Shown here: positions 39,945 to 53,176 of the stretch, one piece after another
How the letters are laid out: every line of letters starts with the position of its first letter
Numbering within the stretch: position 1 is the first letter of the stretch
From: Nipponacmea schrenckii
Taxonomy: Eukaryota; Mollusca; Gastropoda; Lottiidae
NCBI GenBank assembly: GCA_030562195.1
Contig: CM060202.1
Location: 5,022,001-5,086,000 of the forward strand
Length of the DNA stretch: 64,000 nt
Direction of reading: 5' to 3'
Notes under the pieces: model-generated
The model's input: only the letters and a program-made list of their open reading frames with translations
What the model was told of the DNA's origin: nothing
Databases searched by the model: none
Program-made: the position numbers and the translations under genes

Positions 39945-40275
39945 ACGAATGGAGTTCGACGTTTTACTCTGCAGAACCTATTGGGTTAATGAAGACGAGC
40001 AACGCCATGTAGTGTGCTACAAAGGTAATTTTGCAAGGACAGCGTCATTAACCTATTCCTTTTTTTGCGATTTTTATCCCTCGAAGGATCTTTGACGTGT
40101 ACCGGGTGAATCACACGCCTTTCCAATGCGTTCCCCTCCGACAAGCATCAGCGCGCAACCGGGTTGAAAAATCCGAAATTTCATCTCAACCTTTGCCGGG
40201 ATAAAACCTTCATGTTAGCGACCAAGCATCTCGCTCACACTCGGCTTCCTGTTTTTGTGACAGAGGAACCAGAAG
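39945..40275 (-). mobile_element. SINE-like element, near full length, minus orientation
   Basis: Read on plus it runs tail to head: 'ggagttcgacgttttactct', 'gggttaatgaagacgagcaa', 'tgcgatttttatccctcga', aggatctttgacgtgtaccg, 'ggttgaaaaatccgaaattt', 'catctcaacctttgccggga', then the tRNA-like head 'tgttagcgaccaagcatct' and cggcttcctg. On minus, the head has the A-box-like and B-box-like order expected of a tRNA-derived SINE. This is one of the best copies in the window. Confidence 0.75.
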
Positions 40276-43200
40276 GGGATTGATTATTGAGATGAAATTA
40301 TTAAGTAAGAGTAATTAGAAATGACACTATAAATTATTACAATATTATTGCTTGTCAAATTCAATCAATGTATATCCTTATCATTACTGTGAATCGTACA
40401 CAATATACATAGTTCCCGATATTTCTAATAGATTGTAAAATAATAGTCTAACACGATTAAGACAACTCTAGTCCTTAAAAGCAACATTTTGGTCATTATG
40501 GTTCTATAATCAAGCAAATTCTATATAAAATATGAACATTTCGACTATTATAGGCATTTAATTGAGACATTTCTATGTAGAATAATTAAGACCTACATCG
40601 ATTTGAAACAAAAACGTAACCGAAAAAAATATCTATAAAACGGGCGAATAATGTGTGGAATTCTGCATTAGCCAATAATTCCTACTTTATAACTAATGAA
40701 ATTACCGTACAGAAACTGACGGAAATAATTGAGTCAGATGAATATAGACAGTTCGACTTAAAAATAGGCATTATATTATCATCCGAATAGAATCCGAATA
40801 ATAATTGACACCATCAAGTGAAAGTCGCCTAAAGCTTTAACAGTAGCATAAACTTATACACCCAAGGTACCTTGCTGAATTTTATCATCAAAAGAGTTAA
40901 AAAGATGCTTTTACAATGATAATTGTAATGGAACAGAATGATGAGTTTCATAAGTATCTATCAAACCAAGTTCTTAGTAAAATTCATCAAAAGGATAATC
41001 AACCACAAGAGATAATGGATGAACTTAGAGTTGATTAATCAAAATTATGCCATACAGGTGACCATCAATATATATTATACCATATTGAAATAAATGCGAC
41101 GCCGAATTGGATAATTTGCTGTAAATAACGGCAATTTCGGTCCATGAATATTGCGTTATTGGTATAACTGATACACAGTTTAACAGTATATGTAATGCAT
41201 ATATTATCATACGAAAAGTGAACTGTATATATTATTGATGTAAATAGCACTTCTTCGTAAGTCCATACGGTGCAGAAGAGTAGGACGTAAAACTCATTTA
41301 TTTCATTTTTTCTACAAAGCTACCGCGAGGAGATATCGACAGATATGGGCTTGTATTGTAAAATGTAGTTTAGATATATTATGGCACCGCTTTTCCAATG
41401 GTGCGTCTTTCTAATCAATTTTTTAACGAGCCAGTCCAAAATTAAAAATTCAGGTGAGAAAACAAAAAGGGTTGACTTGGCAATAAGACATAGTATAACT
41501 GGGGAAAAGGGCTTTAATTTTTCTTTGGAAAAATTTGGTTTTTAATAGGAAACTTTTTAATTTCATTCAGCAAGCCAATTAAACATATATTCACTCATTC
41601 GTAAAGATAATGAAAATAAAAATACCAATGTAATGAATAGGTAATCGTGCGAAACAATCAAACTTCATTTTCTTTCCAATTTTAAATCATAAAAAAACCT
41701 TCATATTTCTACAATTTCGAAGATGATATTACGATTCATACGAAAGCTAATAAGTAAAAGTTAGAAGGTGCGTGAATAATTAATTAAACAGATCCAATGG
41801 AAAAATAAAATGATCAACAAAAGAAAACTGCTATTCCAATATGCCAAACATCTTCCAATTTGCCAACAAAAGTATTTATGACAGGCTATGAGGGCAGACA
41901 ATTTCATTACAATTATATTCCTCAATGGCTTCGCTTCGTCTCCTGTGTTTCAGAAGTTTTGTCTGCAATACGATCAAATAGTCAACGGCGTTAATATCTC
42001 CCTGACACTCAAATGATGAGATGATTATAAATGTCTGGAGAGGCAGTTTAATGTTTTTTCTCGGTCAATGTTTTAACATACAATCCAAGAATTTCAGACA
42101 GACTCCCAATGTCATCAAGTGTTAAATTCATCTTATCGACCGACTTCCGTGTCGAATGCTTCAAATCTCGTGTCGAATGCTTCAAATCTGGATAACCTAT
42201 GTTTGAAAGGATATATCTGTACAATTTGGCATTGCACAAAACGAAGTATTAAGTATAATGGTTTCGAAAAATTACCCTCCGTAGAAAACCACAGACAAGT
42301 GGACAAAACAATCGTCAATGATTACGTTGATGCAGCTGTCCTGAAGTTCTTTACCTCATTGTATAGGTAAAAAAATTCAGGGTCATTGAAGGTCAAGGTC
42401 ATTTGATTTGGCCTTTTGAATTTTCAAAAAAATTCAATCGGGCATTAAAATAATTTGAATTTGAAAATCAAAATTCTGTTCTCAACAAGTTTTAGATAAA
42501 GTAACAAGGTTTCGAAAAATCGGATAAAAATTAGCGGACTTTGCTGAATGTTACCGTTCTGTGACACCTAAAGTATCACTTCCGGTTTGGATTTTTTATT
42601 CTAAAAGGGTTTTAATTATGCCTGATAGTATATATGTATAGCTTTTGTACTGATTTCTTACATACACCGGAAGCTGGGTGACCCAATGCGGTTCTAAAAA
42701 ACCTGAAGTTCTCACGCAAGAACCGGAAGCGGTAGGAATTTTTTTATAATGCGGTTTTATTTCTATAGGCGACTTCTCTATAATCTGTAATTTTCAAAGC
42801 GATCGGATAATTAGTAACAAAGTTATGCAATTATGCATATTATTATTATGCAATTACTAACTACTGATGCGTAAAAATTTTAGTTGTAAATATTCATTTT
42901 CTATTTCAGTACGTATCTTATCGTATTTTTCAAACCAAATTTCTATACCATTTTCGAGTTGGGCTAGGGAGCCTCCCGAAAAAAAAGTCCATTGAAAACA
43001 AAAAATTAAAAAAATGACCAATATCATATTAATATATGTATACATTGTTTCAATTATATGCAACGATTCCGTTCCAAATCAAAAACCGAGCGGATATCAT
43101 GGTTTCATAATTATCATCAACCGGATACACGCAGCTCCACCATGTCCTTGCACTTTTAAACATTTTAGCCAGCTCGAAGTAACTCATGTAGCCACATACA

Positions 43201-44269
43201 GACATCAATCAAATTAAAAAGAATAAATCAAATGGTGCGATCAGATTCACTTGGGAGTTGAACGAACTTGAATTGAAAGGAATTTAATAGATAGTTGTAT
43301 TGGTATGGGATCTTGCCAGCAATATATATTTTGTAAAATAGAAATTTGAATGTAGAAACCAGTCTGATACTAGCATTGTCTAACTCTCAATATACTAAAA
43401 TTTGAATTAATATTGGAATTTCAAGTCTTAGTTCGGTCACAGTGGAGGTTTTTGAAACACGGTGCACTTAGGGATTTGTTTTCAATCAAAATTTATATTG
43501 ATGATATAAGCTAAAAAATTTTGAGAGGATAAAGATGTTTTCTCATTTTTTTTCGAATTTAGACTTTAAAAGTATAAATGTCTTCATGAAACAAGATTAC
43601 TTGTTAGATCAACCAAAGAGTTGTTGTTTCCTTGGTTATACAAAACATCACTCTTGAACGTACAAATTAGTGCTGTCAGAATCTGTGATATAGAATCATT
43701 AACAATATTTATGTATGAGCAGATCAATGGTTCAACAAACACACATTACCCTATGATCAAAGCATAGAACTATTCATGTTTACTGGCACTTATAAACGCA
43801 GAAACATCGCCCCCAATACTTGATTGTCATGTATACATTTTAGATTATGAGGTTTTAGTGATCACCATTTTATATATTCCCTTGTGTTCCTTTATGTGCT
43901 CTCTTCTTTTAAATGCCGTTCCAATCTACAAATTTGGCATGTCAGATCAAAAGAAACTCGAAACTTCATTTGTCGAATTAGTTCACAATGTGTCTTTGAC
44001 AAAAAGGTTGGTCTAAAATGACGTTTCATTGAGGAATGTGGGTTTGACTACTAGCCAGTGGGTCATCTACCATTGGGATTGTGGCTCTACCATTGGGATT
44101 GCGGCTCAATCCTTAACAAGTTAAAGTGGTTCACTACATATGCTTGGGTGCTAATAGGGCCAATATTATGTTCTTGTTTGAAGATAATTCCCATGAAAGA
44201 GGCACTAACCCACTAGTTCAGCCAATGGGTGGAATTGTGGTTAAAAGCCCTATACAACTTGTAAACAGA
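40276..44269. other. about 4 kb with no gene recognised
   Basis: AT-rich sequence. A SINE tail fragment (gcagaagagtaggacgtaaa) lies near 41272-41310. Overlapping open frames on both strands at 42048-42370 (63-83 codons) have no recognisable motif. Phrases such as 'gaaggtcaaggtcatttgat' near 42385 and accggaag motifs near 42670-42730 look like old interspersed repeat. Confidence 0.4.
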
Positions 44270-44525
44270 GATTTGCTGTTAATTCATAGCATTGATATTT
44301 AAATTTTAAGTGTTAGTTGACAGCGTGGGTTTTTGGTTACAACAATTTTTTGTTGCTTAATAGCTTGAACATTTGTATTAACTAAAAGCTAGTGGTTAAT
44401 GGCTATGAAATTTTGTAACAACGATTAGCTGTTGGTTTATAGGATTGAAATATGTCAACAAAATTTAGTTGTTGGCTATAAGCATCGATATTTGGTTACA
44501 AATAAGCTGTGGCCAATTAGTACCC
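44270..44525. repeat. degenerate tandem repeat, period about 57 bp
   Basis: Blocks of the form tagctgttggttta, taggattga, then aatatgtcaacaaaa recur about four times with heavy divergence. A short earlier doublet (ctaccattgggattgtggct, then ctaccattgggattgcggct) lies at about 44070-44106. Confidence 0.5.
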
Positions 44526-46359
44526 ACTTTTTGTTACGTCGCACCACTTCGTGGTCAGAATAAGAATAACCTAAACCTTTCTGAAGTTGTAGGTCTCTAT
44601 TATGTACAGATCTCAACATATCTATTTAGAACGTCTTCGACATGTAAAGTTACCTTCTACTGTTATTCCTTATCTACTATGTATTCATTCACACGTTTTC
44701 AGACCTGTTGTTATTCACAGATACTAGTAGATACATTCATAATACATACCCGAAAAATAGGTCAGCTATATCCGTTCAAGTGTGTAGAATATCACAAAGA
44801 ATGCTGATTTGGTCAGGTACTTTTTTGATTTACACCTTTAAATAATCAATCATACACTAAGAAAGAGCATGCGAGGCGAATTTTGTATTAGCGTTATTGC
44901 ACTTACTGTTGACAGTCCTTTGACAGACACCAATCAGAAGTGAAGGAGTCCGTAATAAATTTCCACACACTTTAAATGAAATTTACTTCTACTAAACTGA
45001 TCCTGTCAACCAGCTCTAGCATTTTGGTGACGTGTTATTACATCGGAGGAAGCTTTATTGAAATACCACACTTGTTTTCAATCAAATATAAGAATGCATG
45101 CTACTACCAACTCAGTCAATTCATTGTGACCCATTTTACTATCAGCTGTTAAATCTCACGAGAACAATATATATCATATTATACAATTATTGTCTTCAAT
45201 GGTTTTTCAAGTACCAACTTGTTAACAGTTCAAGACAGTCCAAGGTCACCTTAATGTCGGTATCAACAAACTCTGGACAAATGTGACAACACAATGTTAG
45301 CAGATAAAATAACGGAACAAAAGTTTAGATTAAATAACGGAACGCAATTTTAGATTACATAACGGAACATTATTTTAAGGTATACTACTCCAAGCTTTTA
45401 TGGTACACTATGTTTGAAAACTTTATATTGCCATCATTAGGTGTTGATAATAACACCTCAGTTATCACAAATCGTTAAGTTTACTTCATCTGAGAATAAA
45501 ACTCGTGCATTTACTTCATTAGTTAGAGAATTTTCCTTTCCGATATTAAATAACATTGCTCTTATAACGTTTGATCTCTAATCAACAATGTAAACATTAA
45601 ATGCGAAATGACTTTCAATAGACACAAATTTCAAAAGATCCTTTGTAATGTCTTGCTGTCATAGTTAAAAAGGAACCATTATTAGCAAATATTAAATTAT
45701 TTTATCTAACCAAGTTTCTGACGACACTAATCACCAATGTAAACACTTTGACAGCCAAAATTTTCTGTCGAAAACTCTGAATTAGAAGACACCATTTTAG
45801 CGATAATTCACCAATTGTAGTTCAATTAAAATAACAAATCCAGAACAAGCCTAGAGGCGTGTATTGAATAATTGAAGTTGATGTCAATTAATGAAAACTC
45901 AGTCACTATTCCACGATGTTAGATAGATAAATACAATTAAATATACATACTATTAGTTACTAATAGACCAAGAGAGGCAATCGCAGCCACGTGCTCGCGT
46001 GTATATCGCTTCATCTTATTCGATCATAGCATGAAGCCAACACACTTGCCTCGTGCCATTATTACCTTCATGTCAGAAGAATATAAACCCGATGTTATCA
46101 ATGTTATATTTCAGATTTCTATTGAAATATTTTGATTTTCAGTTTTAGATAACCTATTTCTGAAGACAGACCAATAAATATCTATATTTTTGATTTGATA
46201 TTCCTCTTGATATTTTTCTTTCATTGTTGTTTCATTTTGAATCGTTTAGGAAACATCTGGTGATTTTTGTTCAAAAATGTAATTGTTTCCTAAACCTACG
46301 GACATGCAGCTGAGCTTACCGTTTGGTGGCATAAGTAAGATGCAAACAACGAATATACG
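44526..46359. other. no gene; small 29-bp triplet repeat inside
   Basis: Three short tandem copies of a unit ending in aaataacggaac lie at about 45302-45372. The 112-codon plus frame at 44469-44807 has no recognisable motif. Nothing else is supportable. Confidence 0.45.
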
Positions 46360-46620
46360 GGTCCGCGAGCCGAGGTGGCTAAGATACTTGATCGTATACC
46401 TCCAGGGTCCAGGGTTCAACCCCGCAAAGGATTTTTCAACCTGGTTTCCCCCTGTCAGTGATGTAAGTCGGGGGGGGGGGGGTGGCTGGAGCGGAAAATA
46501 CTTGTAGTCCTTCAGATGGGGCAATAAACCAATTCTCTACGTGCTATTGGCTGTCCATGTTAAAGTCCCTGGACAGTTGGAAATCGCAAATCTTTGCTGT
46601 TTTCATAAGCCCATAAGATT
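46360..46620 (+). mobile_element. SINE-like element, plus orientation, with clear tRNA-like head
   Basis: The head reads gagccgaggtggctaagata and shortly after 'agggttcaaccccgcaaagg', which are tRNA-like A-box and B-box stretches. It is followed by 'tttttcaacctggtttcccc', a run of 13 G (46470-46482), 'gcaataaaccaattctctac', 'ttaaagtccctggacagttg' and gaaatcgcaaa. This is the best evidence that the family is tRNA-derived and transcribed from an internal pol III promoter. It is not a working tRNA gene: it does not fold into a full cloverleaf by eye. Confidence 0.75.
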
Positions 46621-48535
46621 ACATGAGCAGGTTTACAGCACATAAATGAGTGTTATGGAATGAAGTAAAACAAAAATCATACATTAACTTAGATTAGTCA
46701 CCACAAACACAACTTTTTCGACGATAACAAGTGAATGACTTCATCGTATTTCAACACCCTCCTCGATTGAGCTACGCAGCTTCTAAATATCGATTGATCT
46801 CACAAATTCAACACTCATTATTTTGTCGTTGGATCAACCGAAGTGTGAAATGTTCCGTATTAAAATAAAATATATCATGTCCATTTAATCGATCCGTGTA
46901 TTTCTTTACGGCATCAATTTCAGGCAAAGTTGTCATTTCCAATCATGATGACTGACCAAACCTTTACTTGGAAATTGCCAATTATATAGTCAAGTGGTTC
47001 CACTGCCATGTGGACTGGTTGGACCTAGTCCACGATTACCTACCATCTGGTAGGAGCACTGGTTTCGAATTAAGTTATTATAAAGTAAAATACAGAATTG
47101 TATATCTACATTACTTCAATAGAATGCTTGTTTCATAATTTTCGTTTTCCTTGCATCCCCTTGAGGGAGCCGAAACCCAAAAAATAATAATGATATATAA
47201 ATACTTCTCTTAAAGTCTACAATTATAATCAAGCAACCGGCAATATTTTTAGTTGAAGAAATAGCATTGAACGGGTATTCTAGTCATCTAGTTGAGCCAT
47301 TGGCATAGTCACTCTGACACACATACGTAGAATATAGTGTTCTTCTTCAAGACTAAGCAATTTATATACAACGCTGAAATCCAAATATCAAAGCTAACCG
47401 ACGGCAGAGAATTGAAAAACATTGCCAATCTGCTCTTGCAATTTATGACGAGGAACACTTCTGAAAAATTCTGCTTCATTCATTCTACCATTTTATTATT
47501 AGTCATAGTCCATATTGAACGTGTTGGTTCTATATAATATAGTAGCGTTTAACTTGAATAAAACTGAAAGTTGCATAATGTTCTGTCTGAACCAATTTAG
47601 ATGTTAGTAACATTTTCTAATAATGGCAGTTTGAAAAATGGGCACAGATTCAATTTATATCCAAAAAGCAAACCATATGCTAACAAAAGGTCACATTATT
47701 TCAATTGTATGGAAAACAGACGTCCTTTCCCGGTGTAACAATGTAATGTTAAAATCTGGAATTAGTTAAAGGGCCATTCTGTTGGTAGAAATGTTTAATT
47801 GCTCACATTTATGAAAACTTTACTCCAAAATCTAGTGAATTGAGTCCAAAAAGTTCGTGTAAACATTACATAAATATTTGAAGTTCCTGCTTGTGTTTGT
47901 TAGTAAGAAAACTACTCCATGGACTGAAACAGATAAACTCGTAATAGTATTGAAATAGTATTGAAATAGTGGGCCAATATAAAGCCAAATACTAGTTAAA
48001 ACAACTTAACTGACCTTTTTAAAAACCAATTCAGTTTATTCAAGTCAGATACATAGATGTACAAAGCATATTTTAGAATTATTTTTAGGTACTAATTTTT
48101 TGATAATTAAAATTTTACATAAGAAACCAATATATAATTTTATATTGTTTATATTTAATAAACGTATATTAAGAACGAGAAAAATTAAGAAATGGAATGA
48201 ATTAGTCAAATTTTACATTCCACTCTTCTGCACCTAATGAGGAATATTTAGAAGTTGTTAACATAAACTACTCATTTTGATAGTTTGTAAAAACAAATAT
48301 TTAAAGCAAATCAAACACATTCACAATTCATTACCTAAAAAACACATTACAGTAAATTGAAAAATCTAAAAAACGCGTGAAAAAAAAAATCTCCAGAAAA
48401 ACATCAATTGAATTAATTTGAATTGGAAGGTGATAGCAAGTTATTTTTGAACTGAAATAACACAGACTACTATCAGCACTTTTACTCTTTCATGTAAAGT
48501 GATTAAATTAGATATACACGCTGTTCTCAGAGAAT
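46621..48535. other. no gene recognised
   Basis: AT-rich sequence with no supportable exon. A SINE tail phrase (ctcttctgcacctaatgag) lies at about 48222-48240, separated from the body of the next copy. Confidence 0.45.
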
Positions 48536-48830
48536 AAATATCGCACATTTTAAATGAAATGACTGAATTTTTGCGCTCTGCTCGTCTTGATCGAATGGGC
48601 GAATGAAGAAATGCAGTAAGTGTCATTTTGCCAGGACAGCGGCATGTGCCGACTTTTTTTGCGATTTCCAACGATCTGTGCATAGCCTGTATACACTATT
48701 TCCATGCCATTGAAAAACCCGAAAGCTCATTCAGGTCAGCGAGCAAGAATCTAACTCTCAGCACTACCACGGCACCCATAGTTCAGGTTGAGCTCATGTC
48801 TAGTTGACGAACGCAATTTCCTCAACATTG
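48536..48830 (-). mobile_element. SINE-like element, minus orientation
   Basis: Contains 'ttgccaggacagcggcatg', 'ttttttgcgatttccaacga', 'tgaaaaacccgaaagctcat' and 'caggtcagcgagcaagaat' followed by ctaactctcagcac, in the same order as the copy at 39945-40275. The 80-codon open frame here (48441-48683) is a by-product. Confidence 0.65.
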
Positions 48831-50701
48831 TAGATTTTTGTGTTACAAAACTGAAATTTGAGGAAAAGGTCAAAATCCTAAAATACTAGTCGGTCAGTAG
48901 CAGTATATATTACCTACCTACTACCCAGGAAGTTATAAACATCACAAATGCTAGACCTGTCAGGTATATATTAGCCTTGTAGATATGATAAATATCTTTT
49001 AAATTTGATATTCCCAACTAGTTTGAACCATCTCGGGTTTACTTTAAAGGTCACAGTGCATAATCAGCGATTCATGATTCATATAGAAATAATCGAACCC
49101 AACACAATTTAGGAATTATTTTTTTATAATATATTATGATAAAAGAAGAGAAAACCAAAAAAAAAAAAAAAATATCAACGTACATAACCACATAGCAATT
49201 TAACCCCATAATACTTATCCGTAAAATATTGACGAAAACATGAGTCTTGCTATCCTGGATTCTTCGCAACTAATTCATTCAAATCTGAAAAGGTTATTGA
49301 AGTAAAAAAATGGTGAAACAACGGTTTACATACCTAAGGGAAATAACTCACTAGATTTTCTCGTAGAAAGGGAAATGACGTGAGGACAGGTCACTTGCAT
49401 TCGTTGATAAGAATTGCACACTAGATCAACAGGTCTTGGCGTGATTATTTTCATTACTTTTCCTTACAATTAGTAAACAGTAAATATGTACCAATGACAC
49501 CAGTTTTATTGCAATATGGACTTAAACCACCAAAACCTTTTATGGAAATGCTTGTCCGTGCTACTTTTAGTAATCTTCTTTCTTTTTGGGGGTTTTGCAT
49601 GACTATTTTTGACTATTTTTTGTCTGGAATTGAAATACAAATACAGAGTTGTATAATGGAATATAATTTTCAGTACAGAAATATTTTCTCTATCGGTTGT
49701 AAGACTAACACTCAAGAAGGTCCAGTTACTTAATCTGAATTTGGATGTTGAACATATTTTAATATGACTTGTTGGCCGATTATTTGAGAGAGATGAAGCA
49801 ATTAATGTGTCCATTAAGCCAGAGGATGAACCGTTAAAATGGCTAAGTGGGCAGTTACCCTTCATAGAAATAAGTTACTTTTTATAGCTAACAGTAAATA
49901 TTTATTTTTAAAATTGACAAATTGTTTCTCAGAGTATTTTATGAAATACATATTGCTAAACTATGGGTTTCAAACGTTTAATTCCGACAATTGAAACACA
50001 TTTGACACTTAAAGAATTGTTTTGTAAATCATTGCTAGTATTCTAGCCCATTCGCCAACAAACATATAATCACCAATGTTTCGATACCACCCATGTCATT
50101 CATAACATCTTTTATAAAATGAACTAATAATCTAAGCAAACCAGTTATAGGCTACATTTTTGCGACTCACGAACAACTGATTTAAGTCTGTTGTTAAGTT
50201 ATAAGGTGAGCCCCATCTTACAGGAGATGTCGTAAATAACTGTATTCATTTATAACGTCTGAAAGTCTCGAAACACATCACAAAAAAAAATCAATTACTT
50301 TAAATAGATTCAAAATGTCATTTAATCCCAAATGAAGCGGATACCACTTTTCGCTTTTAATCTGTCTAATATTTTTGGAATTTTTCATTTCTGAAATTTC
50401 AGTTTTTCCAGAAGTTCTAAAAAAAAAACAATAATCAAGCGTTTTATGGCCGATATCCGAATATTAGAAGGTTTACTCTACAAGAATTCGTTTTGGAACC
50501 AATACAATAATGAACTTTATAAGTTATATAATATCTAAAACATATGAATGTACATGAAAAAAATTAGTATTTTGTAAGAATGCAAATGAATATTGAAGGA
50601 TCTTCGTTGTCACAACCATATCATAATGTTCACTAGTTTTGACTATGTCAAACAGCAACATTTTCACTCGTACTCGTATTCTCGAATGAAAGTTAACAAA
50701 T
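48831..50701. other. 3' flank of the A-T-R-SDR gene; no gene recognised
   Basis: Holds the 3' untranslated region of the downstream end of the A-T-R-SDR gene next to 50702; no clear AATAAA was found close to the stop. A 119-codon Ser-rich open frame on minus (49506-49865) has no recognisable motif. Confidence 0.4.
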
Positions 50702-53176
50702 CTAAATGGGTGATCGCTGCGGTTCGACCATAATCTCATTAACTCCCACATAAGATGGTTGAAGAACAGCGTATTCTACAGCTTTAGCTACGTCATCAGC
50801 TTCTAATATTTTACACGTTTCGCTTCCATCAAACTCCTTTTTGGCCTTAAAATAAAGAATAAATACAGTTTGAATATTATGATACTTACATCTTTGGCTA
50901 AGTGCCTGATCATAAGTGAGCATTAACACATTTATCTCGCTTTATTAGATTACGGATTAAAGTTTGAACAGAAGACACTATAATAATAACGTTTCGATAC
51001 CCGTTTCTTTCTGCTGAGTAAGTAGGAGAACTAGAGCACCTTAAGACACTCCACTGGTTCGAGCCGAAAATTTCTGTTCTCGTTCTACATTACGTAGACA
51101 ACGACTCTGTGAGTATTATGGGACATTGTGAAATTATACATAGAAAGCTTACCTCTAAATCTGTGGTGTGTTCAAGAAGGTTAGTTTTGACATCACCGGG
51201 TTGAATACACGTCACACGTATTCCATATTCCTTTACTTCATGTCGTAAAGCTTGAGATAAACCTTCTACATAGAACTTTGTACCGGAATATACTGCTAGA
51301 CCAGGAAATCCCTGCAAATTAAACCAGAAAATTGGGGATAAAGAGATAGATATTCAAAAGGATGCACAAAATGACCGTGTGTATCGTTGACACTGATAGC
51401 ATTAATTTGCACCATTCCAATTTTTAATCAATCTATGTCTCCTGTAATAAAGCGTTTGATGACATATCTAATCGTACCTTAGGCTTGTATCACAATATAA
51501 GGCTCTAAGTCATAAAATACTTGAATATTTGAATTGTAGGAACTACAGACGTCTGATGGAATTGCAATAGTGCACATGTTCTTGACAATCCCTGTAAAAA
51601 CATACGCCAATACTCTTAATATCCAGGTTCCTAGACTCCCGATTATTATCCATAGCGAGGGTTAGTATTTTTCATTATGAAATACTTACCCTCATATACT
51701 TGTTATAATTCATGATGTAAAAATTTCATTAGTTGTTACCTATGTTTCGTAATATAAATTTTGGGTTTCGTTTTGCGATTCAGATCGTTGATTCTTGGTT
51801 TATTTATATACGACAGAAAAGATATTAACTGCTGAGGAACGCAAAGGCTTATGTAACTAAAAAGAAACATACGCCCTAACACATATTGCTTTGATAAACT
51901 ATTTTTCTTCATTAAGAACTAACATGTAAAGTAATAAATAAACCAATACTACAGATAGAGATATGAAACCTTGTAAACTTACCCGTTTACCGGCATCAGA
52001 TGAAATATTGATTATATGACCCTGTTTTCTGGATATCATTCCTTCTAAAACAGCGCCAACACATGTCGTCAAACCCTGCATTGCATAGACACAAAATGAT
52101 ACAAATTGCTGTTCAAAAAATTCTATGGGTATCTTTAAAAACTTAAAAAGGTCACCACATTGTCCTCGCTTGACATAATATTTCAGAGGGGAGTAATTGA
52201 TGATTTTGACTAACCAACTTGCAGCAGCTACGAATGAAGTTCTGAGGTTAGCACAATTGTAAATAAATGAATGAGAAATAAACTTTTTTATGAAAAAGAC
52301 GGCAATTAAAATTCCTTAGTGAATGATATTCAGTCAGAAATTTTATATATTCTTGTACAGGTCTAGATCAGGCCTTCTCAACTGGCGGCCCGCGCGCCAA
52401 AGAGGCGCGGGGACATATAATTCCTAGAAATGCTACTGCTTAAAACCCCACCCCTTTACATTCTACAAAAAGAATAGATTTGTGGCGCTTCTTGCTCTCT
52501 ATTTTGACCAAAGTGGTGCTTCAGGAAATTATCTTGAGAAGATAGAACTCACCTTACAGTTGATGTCAATCTGTTGTTCCCATTCATCGTAATGTAAGGA
52601 TTTCATATAGGTATAATACATAACACCTGCTGAGTTGACTATAATATCTACTGGACCTAATGATAACTCTGTATGACGAACCATTTCAAATACCTAGAAT
52701 ACATGAGTGGATGCATGTGGTTCATAAAAATGTCATCCGCAAGTAATGGATCGGACTTCTAGCCCATTTGCGTGTATCGGGGACACTATTTATCGTTTAT
52801 ATTTGCACCCCTCATTTGCTGGCCAAAGCCCAATGTGGCACTTTTGGCATATCTTGGCAATATTTTAGTACTCTAAGTATATATAGACATCTATCGATTG
52901 GAGGTACCAATATTCCTAAAGCCTTGAACCGTAGGTCACGAGATATTTGTTATGAAACAATTATTTACTGCAGACTTACTTGTTGACGTTTGGTTACATC
53001 AGCAGTAACAGCAATGCCAATTCCATTTTCTTCTTTAATTTGTTCCACATACTTCATTAATTCGTGTTCACGCCTGCCAACTAAAGCTACCTTCCCGCCA
53101 AGCTTTGCAAGTCTTGTTGCTATGGCTGCACCAATTCCACTTGAGGCACCAGTCACTATTATAACCTTATCTGATA
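50702..53176 (-). CDS. C-terminal classical SDR domain segment
   Basis: Residues about 1057-1300, exons 21 to 25. A complete classical short-chain dehydrogenase: TGASSGIG (1065-1072), Arg pair R1091-R1092 after the second strand (VGRRE, indicating NADPH), NSAG (1142-1145), tetrad Asn N1167, Ser S1195 in [10 protein letters not shown], and Y1208-S-G-T-K1212, followed by [10 protein letters not shown]. About 240 residues is the usual length of a free-standing SDR. Fused behind a thioester reductase, it would take the released aldehyde to the alcohol. It could be mistaken for a separate dehydrogenase gene, but the splice phase from 53664 into 53188 and the lack of a start or promoter support fusion. 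Confidence 0.88.

Noticed and set aside
42048..42370. Overlapping open frames on both strands, one with a short internal duplication (DLKHSTR)
   Set aside because: No family recognised and no convincing splice sites; could be decayed repeat.
46360..46440. Functional tRNA gene
   Set aside because: It has tRNA-like A and B boxes but is the head of a SINE-like repeat with related copies; no full cloverleaf was seen.
49506..49865. 119-codon Ser-rich minus-strand open frame
   Set aside because: No motif that I recognise. It is downstream of the A-T-R-SDR stop without a visible connection; chance cannot be excluded.
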